This document shows, piece after piece, positions 43,543 through 51,096 of a stretch of 64,000 nt of DNA. The translations under genes were made by a program, and so were the position numbers. The stretch is taken from positions 108,791 to 172,790 of the forward strand of contig NZ_MWLM01000062.1 in the NCBI RefSeq assembly GCF_002198665.1, read 5' to 3'. The DNA comes from Novosphingobium sp. B 225. Lineage in GTDB: Bacteria > Pseudomonadota > Alphaproteobacteria > Sphingomonadales > Sphingomonadaceae. The notes below the pieces were generated by a model. The model did no database searches, was not told the DNA's origin, and saw only the letters and a list, made by a program, of their open reading frames with translations. Positions within the stretch are counted from its first letter, which is position 1, and each line of letters begins with the position of its first letter.

Positions 43543-45204
43543 ATGACCGACAGCCTTTCCATCTCCCTTGCCCAGCTCAACCAGTCGGTTGGCGATATTG
43601 CTGGCAATGCGGCGGCAATGCTGGCGGCGCGCGAACGGGCACGCAGCGCCGGGGCTGACCTGATCGTGTTTCCGGAAATGCAGCTGGTTGGCTATCCGGC
43701 TGAGGATCTGGTGCTCAAACCGGCCTTTGTCGCGCGCGCGGCAGAACAGCTGGAGGCCATGGCGCAGGCCACGGCTGATGGCGGGCCCGCGATGCTGGTC
43801 GGTTCGATCTTCGTGCGCGACGGCAGCCTGCATAACGGCGTGGCCTTGCTCGATTCAGGCCGAATTGCCGAGGTTCGCTTCAAGCACGAATTGCCCAATT
43901 ACGGCACTTTTGACGAGGTTCGGTTGTTTCAGCCCGGCCCGCTGCCTGAACCGGTTGTGTTCAAGGGCGTGATGATCGGGTTGCCGATCTGCGAAGACAT
44001 CTGGCATCCCGACGTTTGCCGCCACCTTGCCGATTTCGGCGCCGAACTGCTGATCTGCATCAACGGCAGCCCGTACGAGATCGACAAGGATACGCTGCGG
44101 ATCGACGGGGTGGCCAAGCGCCGCGCAGTCGATACCGGATTGCCGCTAGCCTATCTCAACCGGGTTGGCGGTCAGGACGAACTGGTGTTCGACGGGGCCA
44201 GCTTTGTGGTCAATGGTGATGGCAGTCTGGCCGTGCAGATGAACGATTGGGAAGAGCAGGAGGTTACCACCCATTGGACACGCACCGCGACCGGCTGGCG
44301 CTGCGACAAGGGACAGATCGCCCCGCTCGCCGATCATCCCGAGGACATCTATTGCGCCATGGTCCTGGCGCTTCGCGACTATGTGGATCGCAACCGCTTC
44401 CCGGGCGTGGTGCTGGGGCTGTCGGGCGGGATCGACAGCGCAATTTGCGCAGCGATTGCTGCCGATGCACTGGGGCCAGACCGGGTGTGGTGCGTAATGC
44501 TGCCGAGCCGCTTCACCAGCCAGCTGAGCCTTGATCTGGCCACCGATTGCGCGCGGATGATCGGGTGCCGGTACGATACGATTCCGATTGCCCCGGCAGT
44601 CGATGCTTTCGACACGATGCTGGAAGGCACTTTTGCCGACGCGCAAGTCGATATCACCGAAGAAAACGTCCAGTCGCGCATCCGCGGCGTGACCCTGATG
44701 GCGCTGAGCAACAAATTCGGGCCGATGCTGCTGACCACTGGCAACAAAAGCGAGATGAGCGTCGGCTATGCCACGATCTATGGCGATATGGCGGGCGGCT
44801 ATAACCCGTTGAAAGACGCCTACAAGATGACCGTCTTCGCCATTTCCAAATGGCGCAACGCGCACAGGCCCAAGATCGGGCTGGGCCCCGACGGCCCGGT
44901 GATGCCCGACGGAATCATTACCCGCCCACCCAGCGCCGAACTGCGCCCCGACCAGAAGGACGAGGATTCACTCCCTCCCTATCCGGTACTCGACGCGCTG
45001 CTGCTCGGGCTGGTCGAACACGAGAAGAGCGTCGATCAACTGGTCAGCGAAGGGTTCGACCGCGACGTGGTGGTCCGGATCGAACGCCTGCTCAACCTCG
45101 CCGAATACAAGCGCCGTCAGGCCCCGCCGGGGGTCAAACTCGGCACCCGAAATTTTGGGCGGGATCGGCGCTATCCGATTACGAATGCGTTTCGGTCTGC
45201 CTGA
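43543..45204 (+). CDS. nadE: Glutamine-dependent NAD+ synthetase
   Basis: Two-domain enzyme of 553 residues. The N-terminal nitrilase-type glutaminase (about 1-255) has Glu in VFPEMQLVGYPAEDL, Lys in RFKHELPNYGTFDE and Cys in GLPICEDIWHPD near 149. The C-terminal synthetase (about 275-553) has the PP-loop GLSGGIDSAICAAIAADAL near 290-308 and TTGNKSEMSVGYATIYGDM near 400-418. It converts deamido-NAD to NAD with glutamine nitrogen. Confidence 0.95.
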   Translation: MTDSLSISLAQLNQSVGDIAGNAAAMLAARERARSAGADLIVFPEMQLVGYPAEDLVLKPAFVARAAEQLEAMAQATADGGPAMLVGSIFVRDGSLHNGVALLDSGRIAEVRFKHELPNYGTFDEVRLFQPGPLPEPVVFKGVMIGLPICEDIWHPDVCRHLADFGAELLICINGSPYEIDKDTLRIDGVAKRRAVDTGLPLAYLNRVGGQDELVFDGASFVVNGDGSLAVQMNDWEEQEVTTHWTRTATGWRCDKGQIAPLADHPEDIYCAMVLALRDYVDRNRFPGVVLGLSGGIDSAICAAIAADALGPDRVWCVMLPSRFTSQLSLDLATDCARMIGCRYDTIPIAPAVDAFDTMLEGTFADAQVDITEENVQSRIRGVTLMALSNKFGPMLLTTGNKSEMSVGYATIYGDMAGGYNPLKDAYKMTVFAISKWRNAHRPKIGLGPDGPVMPDGIITRPPSAELRPDQKDEDSLPPYPVLDALLLGLVEHEKSVDQLVSEGFDRDVVVRIERLLNLAEYKRRQAPPGVKLGTRNFGRDRRYPITNAFRSA

Positions 45205-45287
45205 ATTGGAGGTCGTGCGGTGACGTAGACCGGACATTCCGGACACGACGACATTGCAGTTAAGGGGAAAGTTCGCAAAAAAGCATT

Positions 45288-45539
45288 GTGGTCGATGTTG
45301 TTTACCTCTCACCAAGAGAACCCGTACCCAATGTGGGTGACGAGGGGCGATGGCTTGTCGTAGAAGCAGTCGGTGGCCAGTTTTACGGCTCCGGCGGTTC
45401 ATGGAAACAGACAGGGGAATGGGTAGGCTACGGCTCCCTAGCCGAGGACGATGTTTCGCTGGAGACCGCCCTTGCGGCTGCGGGGGCTTGGGCGGAAAAA
45501 TATGGCGTGACGGTCATCTGGGTTCAGCTCAATCCCTAA
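45288..45539 (+). CDS. Small hypothetical protein
   Basis: Possible protein of 83 residues from a GTG start, rich in Gly, Trp and Val (EGRWLVVEAVGGQFYGSGGSW), with an acidic helical end (DDVSLETALAAAGAWAEKYGV). A purine-rich AAGGGGAAAG lies about 20 nt upstream, too far for an ideal RBS. I do not recognise a family. It is isolated between nadE and the repeat element at 45.6 kb. Protein-like composition favours a real gene, but confidence is moderate. Confidence 0.55.
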   Translation: MVDVVYLSPREPVPNVGDEGRWLVVEAVGGQFYGSGGSWKQTGEWVGYGSLAEDDVSLETALAAAGAWAEKYGVTVIWVQLNP

Positions 45540-45978
45540 TATCAGCTCCCCCCAACATTCCGATCATTGCGGCAATACCGTCTCTCTCCTGAGAAGATCC
45601 GCCTCTGCGCAAGCCTAGAATCCTGACAGGGTCACGCAGAGGCCGCAGAGAAGATAGGGAGGTGCAGAGTTGCTGTTTCGCGCCGCAGGCTCTTGCTTTC
45701 CTGCAACGGTGCGACCTGCCGGAACGTCGGTACTGCAGCGCGGCCTCGCCGCCAGCACAACCCCTCCGCGCCTCTCTGCTTCCTCTGCGGCCTCTGCGTG
45801 AACCCCCCTTCCTTCTTCCTCGCCCCTCCGCGTGAATCATTGACCTCTCGCCCGCAAAAGCCTATCTGCACGCCACCGGCACAAGCCCGCGCCCCATGCG
45901 CGGCATGATCTGCTTTCCCCAAGCCCATCGATCCGCCGGCCATTCAGACTGACACTCCCACACGGATTTACCCCCGCA
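45540..45978. other. 439-nt intergenic region: repeat element plus rho leader
   Basis: No CDS. The left half holds the inverted-repeat element 45632-45801. The right half (45805-45978) is the leader of rho; it is C-rich and G-poor in several runs (CCCCATG, TTTCCCCAAGCCC, ACTCCCACACGG, TTACCCCCGC), compatible with a Rho-loading region. Confidence 0.6.
45632..45801. repeat. Inverted-repeat element related to the 26-kb element
   Basis: TCACGCAGAGGCCGCAGAG at 45632-45650 has a perfect 19-bp reverse complement at 45783-45801, with the arms extending imperfectly (GATAGGGAGGTGCAGAG against CCTCCGCGCCTCTCTGC) to about 38 bp. A further partial word CCGCCTCTGCGC lies at 45598. The word structure is the same as in the 40-bp repeat at 25940-26079. 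The spacer differs, so the two elements share the terminal words, not the interior. Confidence 0.8.
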
Positions 45979-47235
45979 ATGCATCTTAAAGAACTCAAGA
46001 AGAAAACCCCCGCCGAGCTGGTCGAAATGGCCGAAGAGCTTGAGGTGGAAGCCGCATCGACGTTGCGCCGCCAGGATCTGATGTTCGCGATCCTGAAGGA
46101 ACTGGCCGAGGACGGCGAGGAAATCATCGGGCAGGGCACGATCGAAGTGCTGACTGACGGATTCGGTTTCCTGCGCAGCCCCGAAGCGAACTACCTTGCC
46201 GGGCCCGACGATATTTACGTGTCGCCCAACCAGGTCCGCAAATGGGGCCTGCGCACCGGCGATACGGTGGAAGGCGAAGTCCGCGCGCCCAAGGACGGCG
46301 AACGCTATTTTGCGATCACCAAGCTGATCAGCGTCAACTTCGACGATCCCGAGGCGGTCCGTCACCGGGTCAATTTTGACAACCTGACCCCGCTTTATCC
46401 CGATGAACGGCTCAACCTCGATACGCTCGATCCGACGGTCAAGGACAAGTCGGCGCGGGTGATCGACATCATTTCGCCGCAGGGCAAGGGCCAGCGCGCG
46501 CTGATCGTCGCCCCGCCGCGCACCGGCAAGACCGTGCTGCTGCAGAACATCGCCAAGGCAATTACCGACAACCATCCCGAAGTGTTCCTGCTGGTGCTGC
46601 TGGTCGATGAACGCCCGGAAGAAGTCACCGACATGCAGCGCAGCGTGAAGGGCGAGGTGATCTCCTCAACCTTTGACGAGCCCGCCACCCGCCACGTTCA
46701 GGTGGCCGAAATGGTGATCGAAAAGGCCAAGCGACTGGTCGAACATAAACGTGACGTGGTGATCCTGCTCGATTCGATCACGCGCCTCGGCCGGGCCTAC
46801 AACACCGTGGTGCCCAGTTCGGGCAAGGTGTTGACCGGCGGCGTTGATGCCAATGCGCTGCAGCGCCCCAAGCGCTTCTTCGGCGCGGCCCGTAACATCG
46901 AGGAAGGTGGCAGCCTCTCGATCATCGCCACCGCGCTGATCGATACCGGCAGCCGCATGGACGAAGTGATCTTTGAAGAGTTCAAGGGCACCGGCAACAG
47001 CGAAATCGTGCTCGACCGCAAGGTTGCGGACAAGCGCATCTTCCCGGCGCTGGATGTCGGCAAGAGCGGCACCCGCAAGGAAGAGCTGCTGGTCGGTAAG
47101 GACAAGCTGTCGAAGATGTGGGTGCTGCGCCGGATCCTGATGCAGATGGGCACCATCGATGCGATGGAATTCCTGCTCGACAAGATGAAGGATTCGAAGA
47201 GCAACGAAGACTTCTTTGCGGCGATGAATCAGTAA
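45979..47235 (+). CDS. rho: Transcription termination factor Rho
   Basis: Hexameric RNA helicase of 418 residues. The N-terminal helix bundle starts [21 protein letters not shown]. The cold-shock-type RNA-binding domain includes [23 protein letters not shown] near 56-78. Walker A is [12 protein letters not shown] near 176-187. Walker B-type [17 protein letters not shown] near 260-276 and the Q-loop [20 protein letters not shown] follow. Length is normal. It is preceded by a C-rich leader that could support autoregulation. Confidence 0.96.
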   Translation: MHLKELKKKTPAELVEMAEELEVEAASTLRRQDLMFAILKELAEDGEEIIGQGTIEVLTDGFGFLRSPEANYLAGPDDIYVSPNQVRKWGLRTGDTVEGEVRAPKDGERYFAITKLISVNFDDPEAVRHRVNFDNLTPLYPDERLNLDTLDPTVKDKSARVIDIISPQGKGQRALIVAPPRTGKTVLLQNIAKAITDNHPEVFLLVLLVDERPEEVTDMQRSVKGEVISSTFDEPATRHVQVAEMVIEKAKRLVEHKRDVVILLDSITRLGRAYNTVVPSSGKVLTGGVDANALQRPKRFFGAARNIEEGGSLSIIATALIDTGSRMDEVIFEEFKGTGNSEIVLDRKVADKRIFPALDVGKSGTRKEELLVGKDKLSKMWVLRRILMQMGTIDAMEFLLDKMKDSKSNEDFFAAMNQ

Positions 47236-47286
47236 GGGATTTGTGAATTGGGGCCGCTGTTGCGCAATTGCGACCCCAATCCAGCC

Positions 47287-47356
47287 CCGCTCGCCCTGAG
47301 CTTGTCGAAGGATGCGAATGCGGGCTGACTTCCTTCGACAAGCTCAGGATGAGCGG
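47287..47356. repeat. REP-like palindromic repeat (GAGCTTGTCGAAGG type)
   Basis: Arm 1 (47287-47311) and arm 2 (47332-47356) are reverse complements over 25 bp with two mismatches, separated by 20 bp. The word CCTTCGACAAGCTCAGG is one I recognise as a palindromic repeat scattered through many proteobacterial genomes, usually between genes. Located 51 nt after rho and 33 nt before the next gene, it could act as a terminator or mRNA-end stabiliser. Confidence 0.85.
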
Positions 47357-47388
47357 GTGAGGGCGCGTTGCCCGGGAAGTGAAGTTGT

Positions 47389-47904
47389 ATGCCTGCCGAC
47401 ATGATTCTGATCGTTGGCTGCACTGGGGCCGGCAAAACGACCTACGCCCGCAAGCTAGCAGACGAGCTTGGGGCAGTGCGGTTCTCGATTGATGAATGGA
47501 TGACCGCGCTGTTCTGGGCCGATAGCCCGCAGCCGATCCAGTTCGCGTGGACGATGGAGCGCGTCAATCGCTGCGAGGCGCAGATCTTTGCCATGGTCCG
47601 GCAACTGGCGGAGCGCGGGGTGCCGGCGCTGCTCGATCTGGGCTTCACCAAACTGGCCCACCGTGACAAATTCCGAGCACTTGCCGCCGAGACTGGACTG
47701 ACCGCCGTGGTCCACTTCATCGATGTCCCCGCTGACCTCCGCTGGTTTCGCGTCAACCGCCGCAACACGCAGCGCGGCGAGACCTATGCGATGGAAGTGA
47801 ACAAGCAAATGTTTGATTTCATGGAAGGTCTGTGGGAACCGCCGCTTGAGGCTGAATGGAGCGCGGGCGGGGGCCTAAGGATCGACGGATCGAGCAGCAT
47901 TTGA
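47389..47904 (+). CDS. P-loop kinase-like ATPase (first of a pair)
   Basis: Protein of 171 residues with Walker A VGCTGAGKTTYARKLA near 8-23 and a following VRFSIDEWM, typical of the AAA/zeta-toxin-like or chloramphenicol-phosphotransferase-like kinase group. VPALLDLGFTKLAHRDKFR near 83-101 and VHFIDVPADLRWFRVNRRN near 108-126 continue the pattern with an Arg-rich lid. The substrate is unknown. It overlaps the next P-loop gene by 49 nt. It lies between a REP-like repeat and rho-distal genes. Confidence 0.82.
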   Translation: MPADMILIVGCTGAGKTTYARKLADELGAVRFSIDEWMTALFWADSPQPIQFAWTMERVNRCEAQIFAMVRQLAERGVPALLDLGFTKLAHRDKFRALAAETGLTAVVHFIDVPADLRWFRVNRRNTQRGETYAMEVNKQMFDFMEGLWEPPLEAEWSAGGGLRIDGSSSI

Positions 47905-48446
47905 CCGGCGTTCGGCCCCGCCACGCCGTGCTGACCGGCGCGCCGGGGGCGGGGAAGACAACCTTGCTCGATGCGGCGGGTGCTGCGGGCATCCGCACTT
48001 CACCGGAATTGGCGCGCGAATTGCTGCGCCAGCCCGGTGGAATGGCCTTGCGCGAGACGGACCCCTTGCTGTTCGCCGAGGCCATGCTTGACGCGCATTT
48101 GCGCGAGTATCAGCGCTTTTCGGGCGAAGTGCAGCCAGTGATGTTCGATCGCGGGTTTCCCGATGTAGTTGGTTTCTATGACCTAACGGGCCAAGCCATT
48201 CCACTGCGGCTCGATCAGGTTTGCCGTACCATCCGCTATCACGGCCCAATCCTGCGCGCGGCGCCGTGGGCGGAAATCTATCGCCAGGATGCCGAGCGTA
48301 TCCAGACTTGGGAAGAGGCGGTGGAGAGCGATCGGGCGATCATCGCAGCGTGGCGGCGCTATGGCTATGACGTGATCGATCTGCCGCTGGCGGGGGTTGA
48401 GGAGCGATTATCCGTTGTGAGGTCGTTGCTTCAACTTCCCGCTTGA
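47856..48446 (+). CDS. AAA-type P-loop ATPase (second of a pair)
   Basis: Protein of 196 residues with Walker A LTGAPGAGKTTLLDAAG near 26-42, EgxxxSPELARELLR after it, and VMFDRGFPDVVGFYDL near 91-106. This matches the AAA_28-like ATPase/kinase pattern. The ATG 47856 has GAGG at a 4-nt spacing. A TTG at 47901, overlapping the previous stop as TTGA, is a less likely alternative start that would remove the long overlap. Its 3' end overlaps the convergent SnoaL-like gene by 16 nt. Function unknown. Confidence 0.78.
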   Translation: MERGRGPKDRRIEQHLTGVRPRHAVLTGAPGAGKTTLLDAAGAAGIRTSPELARELLRQPGGMALRETDPLLFAEAMLDAHLREYQRFSGEVQPVMFDRGFPDVVGFYDLTGQAIPLRLDQVCRTIRYHGPILRAAPWAEIYRQDAERIQTWEEAVESDRAIIAAWRRYGYDVIDLPLAGVEERLSVVRSLLQLPA

Positions 48447-48826
48447 AGCTGTGCCGCCATCATTTCCCAGAGTTTGTTCACGGCCTTAACTGGACGGACC
48501 ATCACTTTGAAATCCTTGATCAAACCTGCGTCATCAAAGCGGATCAGATCAATCCCGTTGATGTGGATCCCATCGATTTCGGCTTCGAATTCCAGGCAGG
48601 CGTCATTGCCGTCAAGCAATTCACGGACATAGCGGAATTGGTCACCACCCAGCACTTTGGCGGCGCTGAGCAGGTAGAGCATGACCTTGGGCTTGCCCAC
48701 TTGCGGTGAGTGGACCACGGGCGAGTGGAACACAGCATCATCCGCCAGCATCGCACCAAGCAGATCGGCATCAGCCCCGCTGTTCATATAGTCGTGCCAG
48801 CGCTTCACGCCGGTTTGTGCACTCAT
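48431..48826 (-). CDS. SnoaL/NTF2-like domain protein
   Basis: Protein of 131 residues with the cone-shaped NTF2 fold pattern: an N-terminal helix (VKRWHDYMNSGADADLLGAML), then DDAVFHSPVVHS and strand-rich CLEFEAEIDGIHINGIDLIRFDD. Relatives include isomerases, dehydratases and many non-catalytic carriers; no assignment is possible. It converges on the P-loop gene and diverges from the hydroxylase gene at 48862 across 35 nt. Confidence 0.78.
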   Translation of the reverse strand: MSAQTGVKRWHDYMNSGADADLLGAMLADDAVFHSPVVHSPQVGKPKVMLYLLSAAKVLGGDQFRYVRELLDGNDACLEFEAEIDGIHINGIDLIRFDDAGLIKDFKVMVRPVKAVNKLWEMMAAQLQAGS

Positions 48827-48861
48827 GATCCTCTCCTTGCCCTGAAGTCACAGCCTGCCCT

Positions 48862-50004
48862 ATGCCTGCCGTCATGACCAGTGACTATCGTCAGGCGATC
48901 ACGCAGGCCATGCAAGCATTGCAGGCGCGCGACCATCAGCGGGCGGCGGAACTGCTGCGTGCGGCCGCCACAACCGCGCCGCTGGCCGAAATGGCCTGGG
49001 TGCCGCTTGCCAATGCCGAACTGGCGCTGGGGCAGAATGACGCGGCCGAAGCGGCGATCGACCAGCAATTGCTGCTCAAACCCCGCGAGGTTGGCGCGCT
49101 GCTGCTCAAGGCTTACTTGCGCGAACAGGCCCGCGATGCCCGCGCGGCGAGCAGTTTCTATCGCACCGCGCTGGGTCAGGCGGCGCTGGAAGGCAATTTG
49201 CCGCCCGCGCTCGCTGCACTTCACGCCCATGCCGGCCGCTATCTGGGCGAGGCGGACAAGGGATTTGAAGCCTATCTGATCGATCAGGTCGGCACCGCAC
49301 TGTCCCCGACCATGGCCGAGGCAATCGAGCTGCTGACCGGCAAGCGCGAGCTCTATCTGCAGGAACCCTCGGTATTCTACTATCCGGGGCTGCCGCAGAA
49401 GCGTTTCTATGACCCGGCGGAGTTCCCCTGGTTTCAGCCAATGCTGGCGCTGGTGCCGCAAATGCAGGCTGAACTGGCCGCAGTGCTGGGAGAGGGGGCC
49501 GAAGGGTTCGCTCCCTATGTCCACCGCAAGCAGCACCGCCCCGCGCCCAACACGCCTTTGCTCGACAGCCAGGACTGGACCGCGTTCCACTTCTGGCGCG
49601 ATGGCGAGCTGGACGAGGGCAATGCCGCGCGCTGCCCGGCGACGATGGAAGCGTTAAGCCACGCGCCCTTGCCGCAGATTCCCGGGCGTTCCCCCAACGC
49701 GCACTGGTCGCGATTGCTGCCCGGCGCGCATATCGCCCCGCACACCGGCATGCTCAACACCCGGCTGATTTGCCACATCCCGATCCTCACTGCGCCGCAG
49801 TGCTGGTTTCGCGTGGGGAGCGAGACGCGCGGCTGGGAACATGGGGTGCCGCTGGTGTTCGACGATTCGATCAACCACGAGGCCAAGAACGATGGCAGCC
49901 AGGAACGCGTGATCCTGCTGTTCGAGATCTGGCGCCCGGAAATCGACACTGCCGACCGCGAGGCGATCGGCCGCATCTTTCAGGCGATTGGCCGGTACGA
50001 GTAG
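48862..50004 (+). CDS. TPR - aspartyl/asparaginyl beta-hydroxylase domain protein
   Basis: Protein of 380 residues. Residues about 1-130 form TPR-like helical repeats (AMQALQARDHQRAAELL, NAELALGQNDAAEAAIDQQL). The C-terminal 160 residues are the Asp/Asn beta-hydroxylase (AspH) domain, a 2-oxoglutarate Fe(II) oxygenase. It has HWSRLLPGAHIAPHTGMLNTRLICHIPI near 276-303, with the first metal-side His, and VFDDSINHEAKND near 333-345 with the second His. It probably modifies a protein or a small amino-acid substrate. The partner is not apparent from context. Confidence 0.87.
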   Translation: MPAVMTSDYRQAITQAMQALQARDHQRAAELLRAAATTAPLAEMAWVPLANAELALGQNDAAEAAIDQQLLLKPREVGALLLKAYLREQARDARAASSFYRTALGQAALEGNLPPALAALHAHAGRYLGEADKGFEAYLIDQVGTALSPTMAEAIELLTGKRELYLQEPSVFYYPGLPQKRFYDPAEFPWFQPMLALVPQMQAELAAVLGEGAEGFAPYVHRKQHRPAPNTPLLDSQDWTAFHFWRDGELDEGNAARCPATMEALSHAPLPQIPGRSPNAHWSRLLPGAHIAPHTGMLNTRLICHIPILTAPQCWFRVGSETRGWEHGVPLVFDDSINHEAKNDGSQERVILLFEIWRPEIDTADREAIGRIFQAIGRYE

Positions 50005-50007
50005 GGT

Positions 50008-50706
50008 TCAGGCGAGGTTGGCGGCCAGGAACTCCGTCGTTCGCGCATCGGCGAGCTGCGCGCCCGCCTCGTTCCGGCGGTCACCCATTTCCGCAGCAAA
50101 GCCGTGGTCGAGACCGACGTAATCGTGCAGCGTCACCTTGGGATGGCTGTCCAGCCCGGCATGGATCGCGGCCTGGGCTTCGGGTCCGACGAAGTGATCG
50201 GCGGTCGGGATGTGCAGCATCAGTGGATTGGCGATGGCGTGCGATTCGCCCAGCATCTGGTCGATCATCACCCCGTAATAGCCGACCGAGGCGTCAATAT
50301 CGGTCCGCGCCGCCGCCATATAGGCCAGCCGCCCGCCCAGGCAGTAGCCCGCACAGCCGACCTTGCTCACGCCGTGCACGCTGCGCAGCCACTTGATCGT
50401 CGCTTCGATGTCGTAAATGCCTTTGTCCGGATCGTACTGGCCGAAATAGCCGAAGGCTTCCTGTAATTCGGCCTCGACATCGGGGTTGAGCTCCACGCCG
50501 GGGGCAAAGCGCCAGAAAATGTCGGGTGCAACCGCGAGATAGCCCTGTTCGGCCCACTTGTCGCACTTTTGCCGGATGCCTGGATTGACCCCGAAGATTT
50601 CGGGAATGACGATGATCGCCGCGCTGGGTGTGCCGGCCGGACGGGCCAGATAGGCGGGGATCGCGCCTGCTTCGTTCAGCGCCGGGATCGCTACCTGTTC
50701 GAACAT
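50008..50706 (-). CDS. Dienelactone hydrolase family protein
   Basis: Alpha/beta hydrolase of 232 residues. The Cys nucleophile is in AGYCLGGRLAYM near 119-130, the Asp is near 170 (HIPTADHFVGP) and the His in YVGLDHGFAAE near 197-206, as in carboxymethylenebutenolidase. VIPEIFGVNPGIRQ near 33-46 is typical of the family. The start at 50706 has AAGGAG upstream; the longer frame to 51255 lies under other genes. The role may be general ester or lactone hydrolysis. Confidence 0.88.
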   Translation of the reverse strand: MFEQVAIPALNEAGAIPAYLARPAGTPSAAIIVIPEIFGVNPGIRQKCDKWAEQGYLAVAPDIFWRFAPGVELNPDVEAELQEAFGYFGQYDPDKGIYDIEATIKWLRSVHGVSKVGCAGYCLGGRLAYMAAARTDIDASVGYYGVMIDQMLGESHAIANPLMLHIPTADHFVGPEAQAAIHAGLDSHPKVTLHDYVGLDHGFAAEMGDRRNEAGAQLADARTTEFLAANLA

Positions 50707-50823
50707 CGCACTTCTCCTTGTGAAGCTTGTTTCACCTCGCCCTAAGCGCTTGGCGTGGACTTTGCCAAGGGCCTGTGCCAGCTTGGCGAACAGGGAGACT
50801 GACACTGCTGCCTGGAGGACGAA

Positions 50824-51078
50824 ATGAAGATCAATGTCGAGATCGATTGCACCCCCGAGGAAGCGCGCCAGTTCCTGGGCCTGCCCGACGTATCGAAAGC
50901 CAACCAGTTCTACGTCGATGCCATCGCCAAGGGGATGAAAGGCGCAGCCAATATCGATCAGCTGCAGGATCTGGCCAAGGGCATCGCGCCGATGGGCCAG
51001 ATGGGGCTCAAGCTGTTCCAGCAATTTGTTGAAAGCAGCAGCGCCTTTGCTGGTGGGACGAAAAAGAAGGACGACTAG
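50824..51078 (+). CDS. DUF6489-type small protein
   Basis: Protein of 84 residues: MKINVEIDCTPEEARQFLGLPDV, then a helical stretch MKGAANIDQLQDLAKG and KLFQQFVESSSAF, ending in GTKKKDD. This matches the small family known as DUF6489, common next to mnmE in Sphingomonadales, without known function. It may associate with polyhydroxyalkanoate or membrane surfaces, but nothing here proves that. It is 18 nt upstream of mnmE and likely co-transcribed. Confidence 0.78.
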   Translation: MKINVEIDCTPEEARQFLGLPDVSKANQFYVDAIAKGMKGAANIDQLQDLAKGIAPMGQMGLKLFQQFVESSSAFAGGTKKKDD

Positions 51079-51096
51079 CCTCGTTCTGCCGATGCC

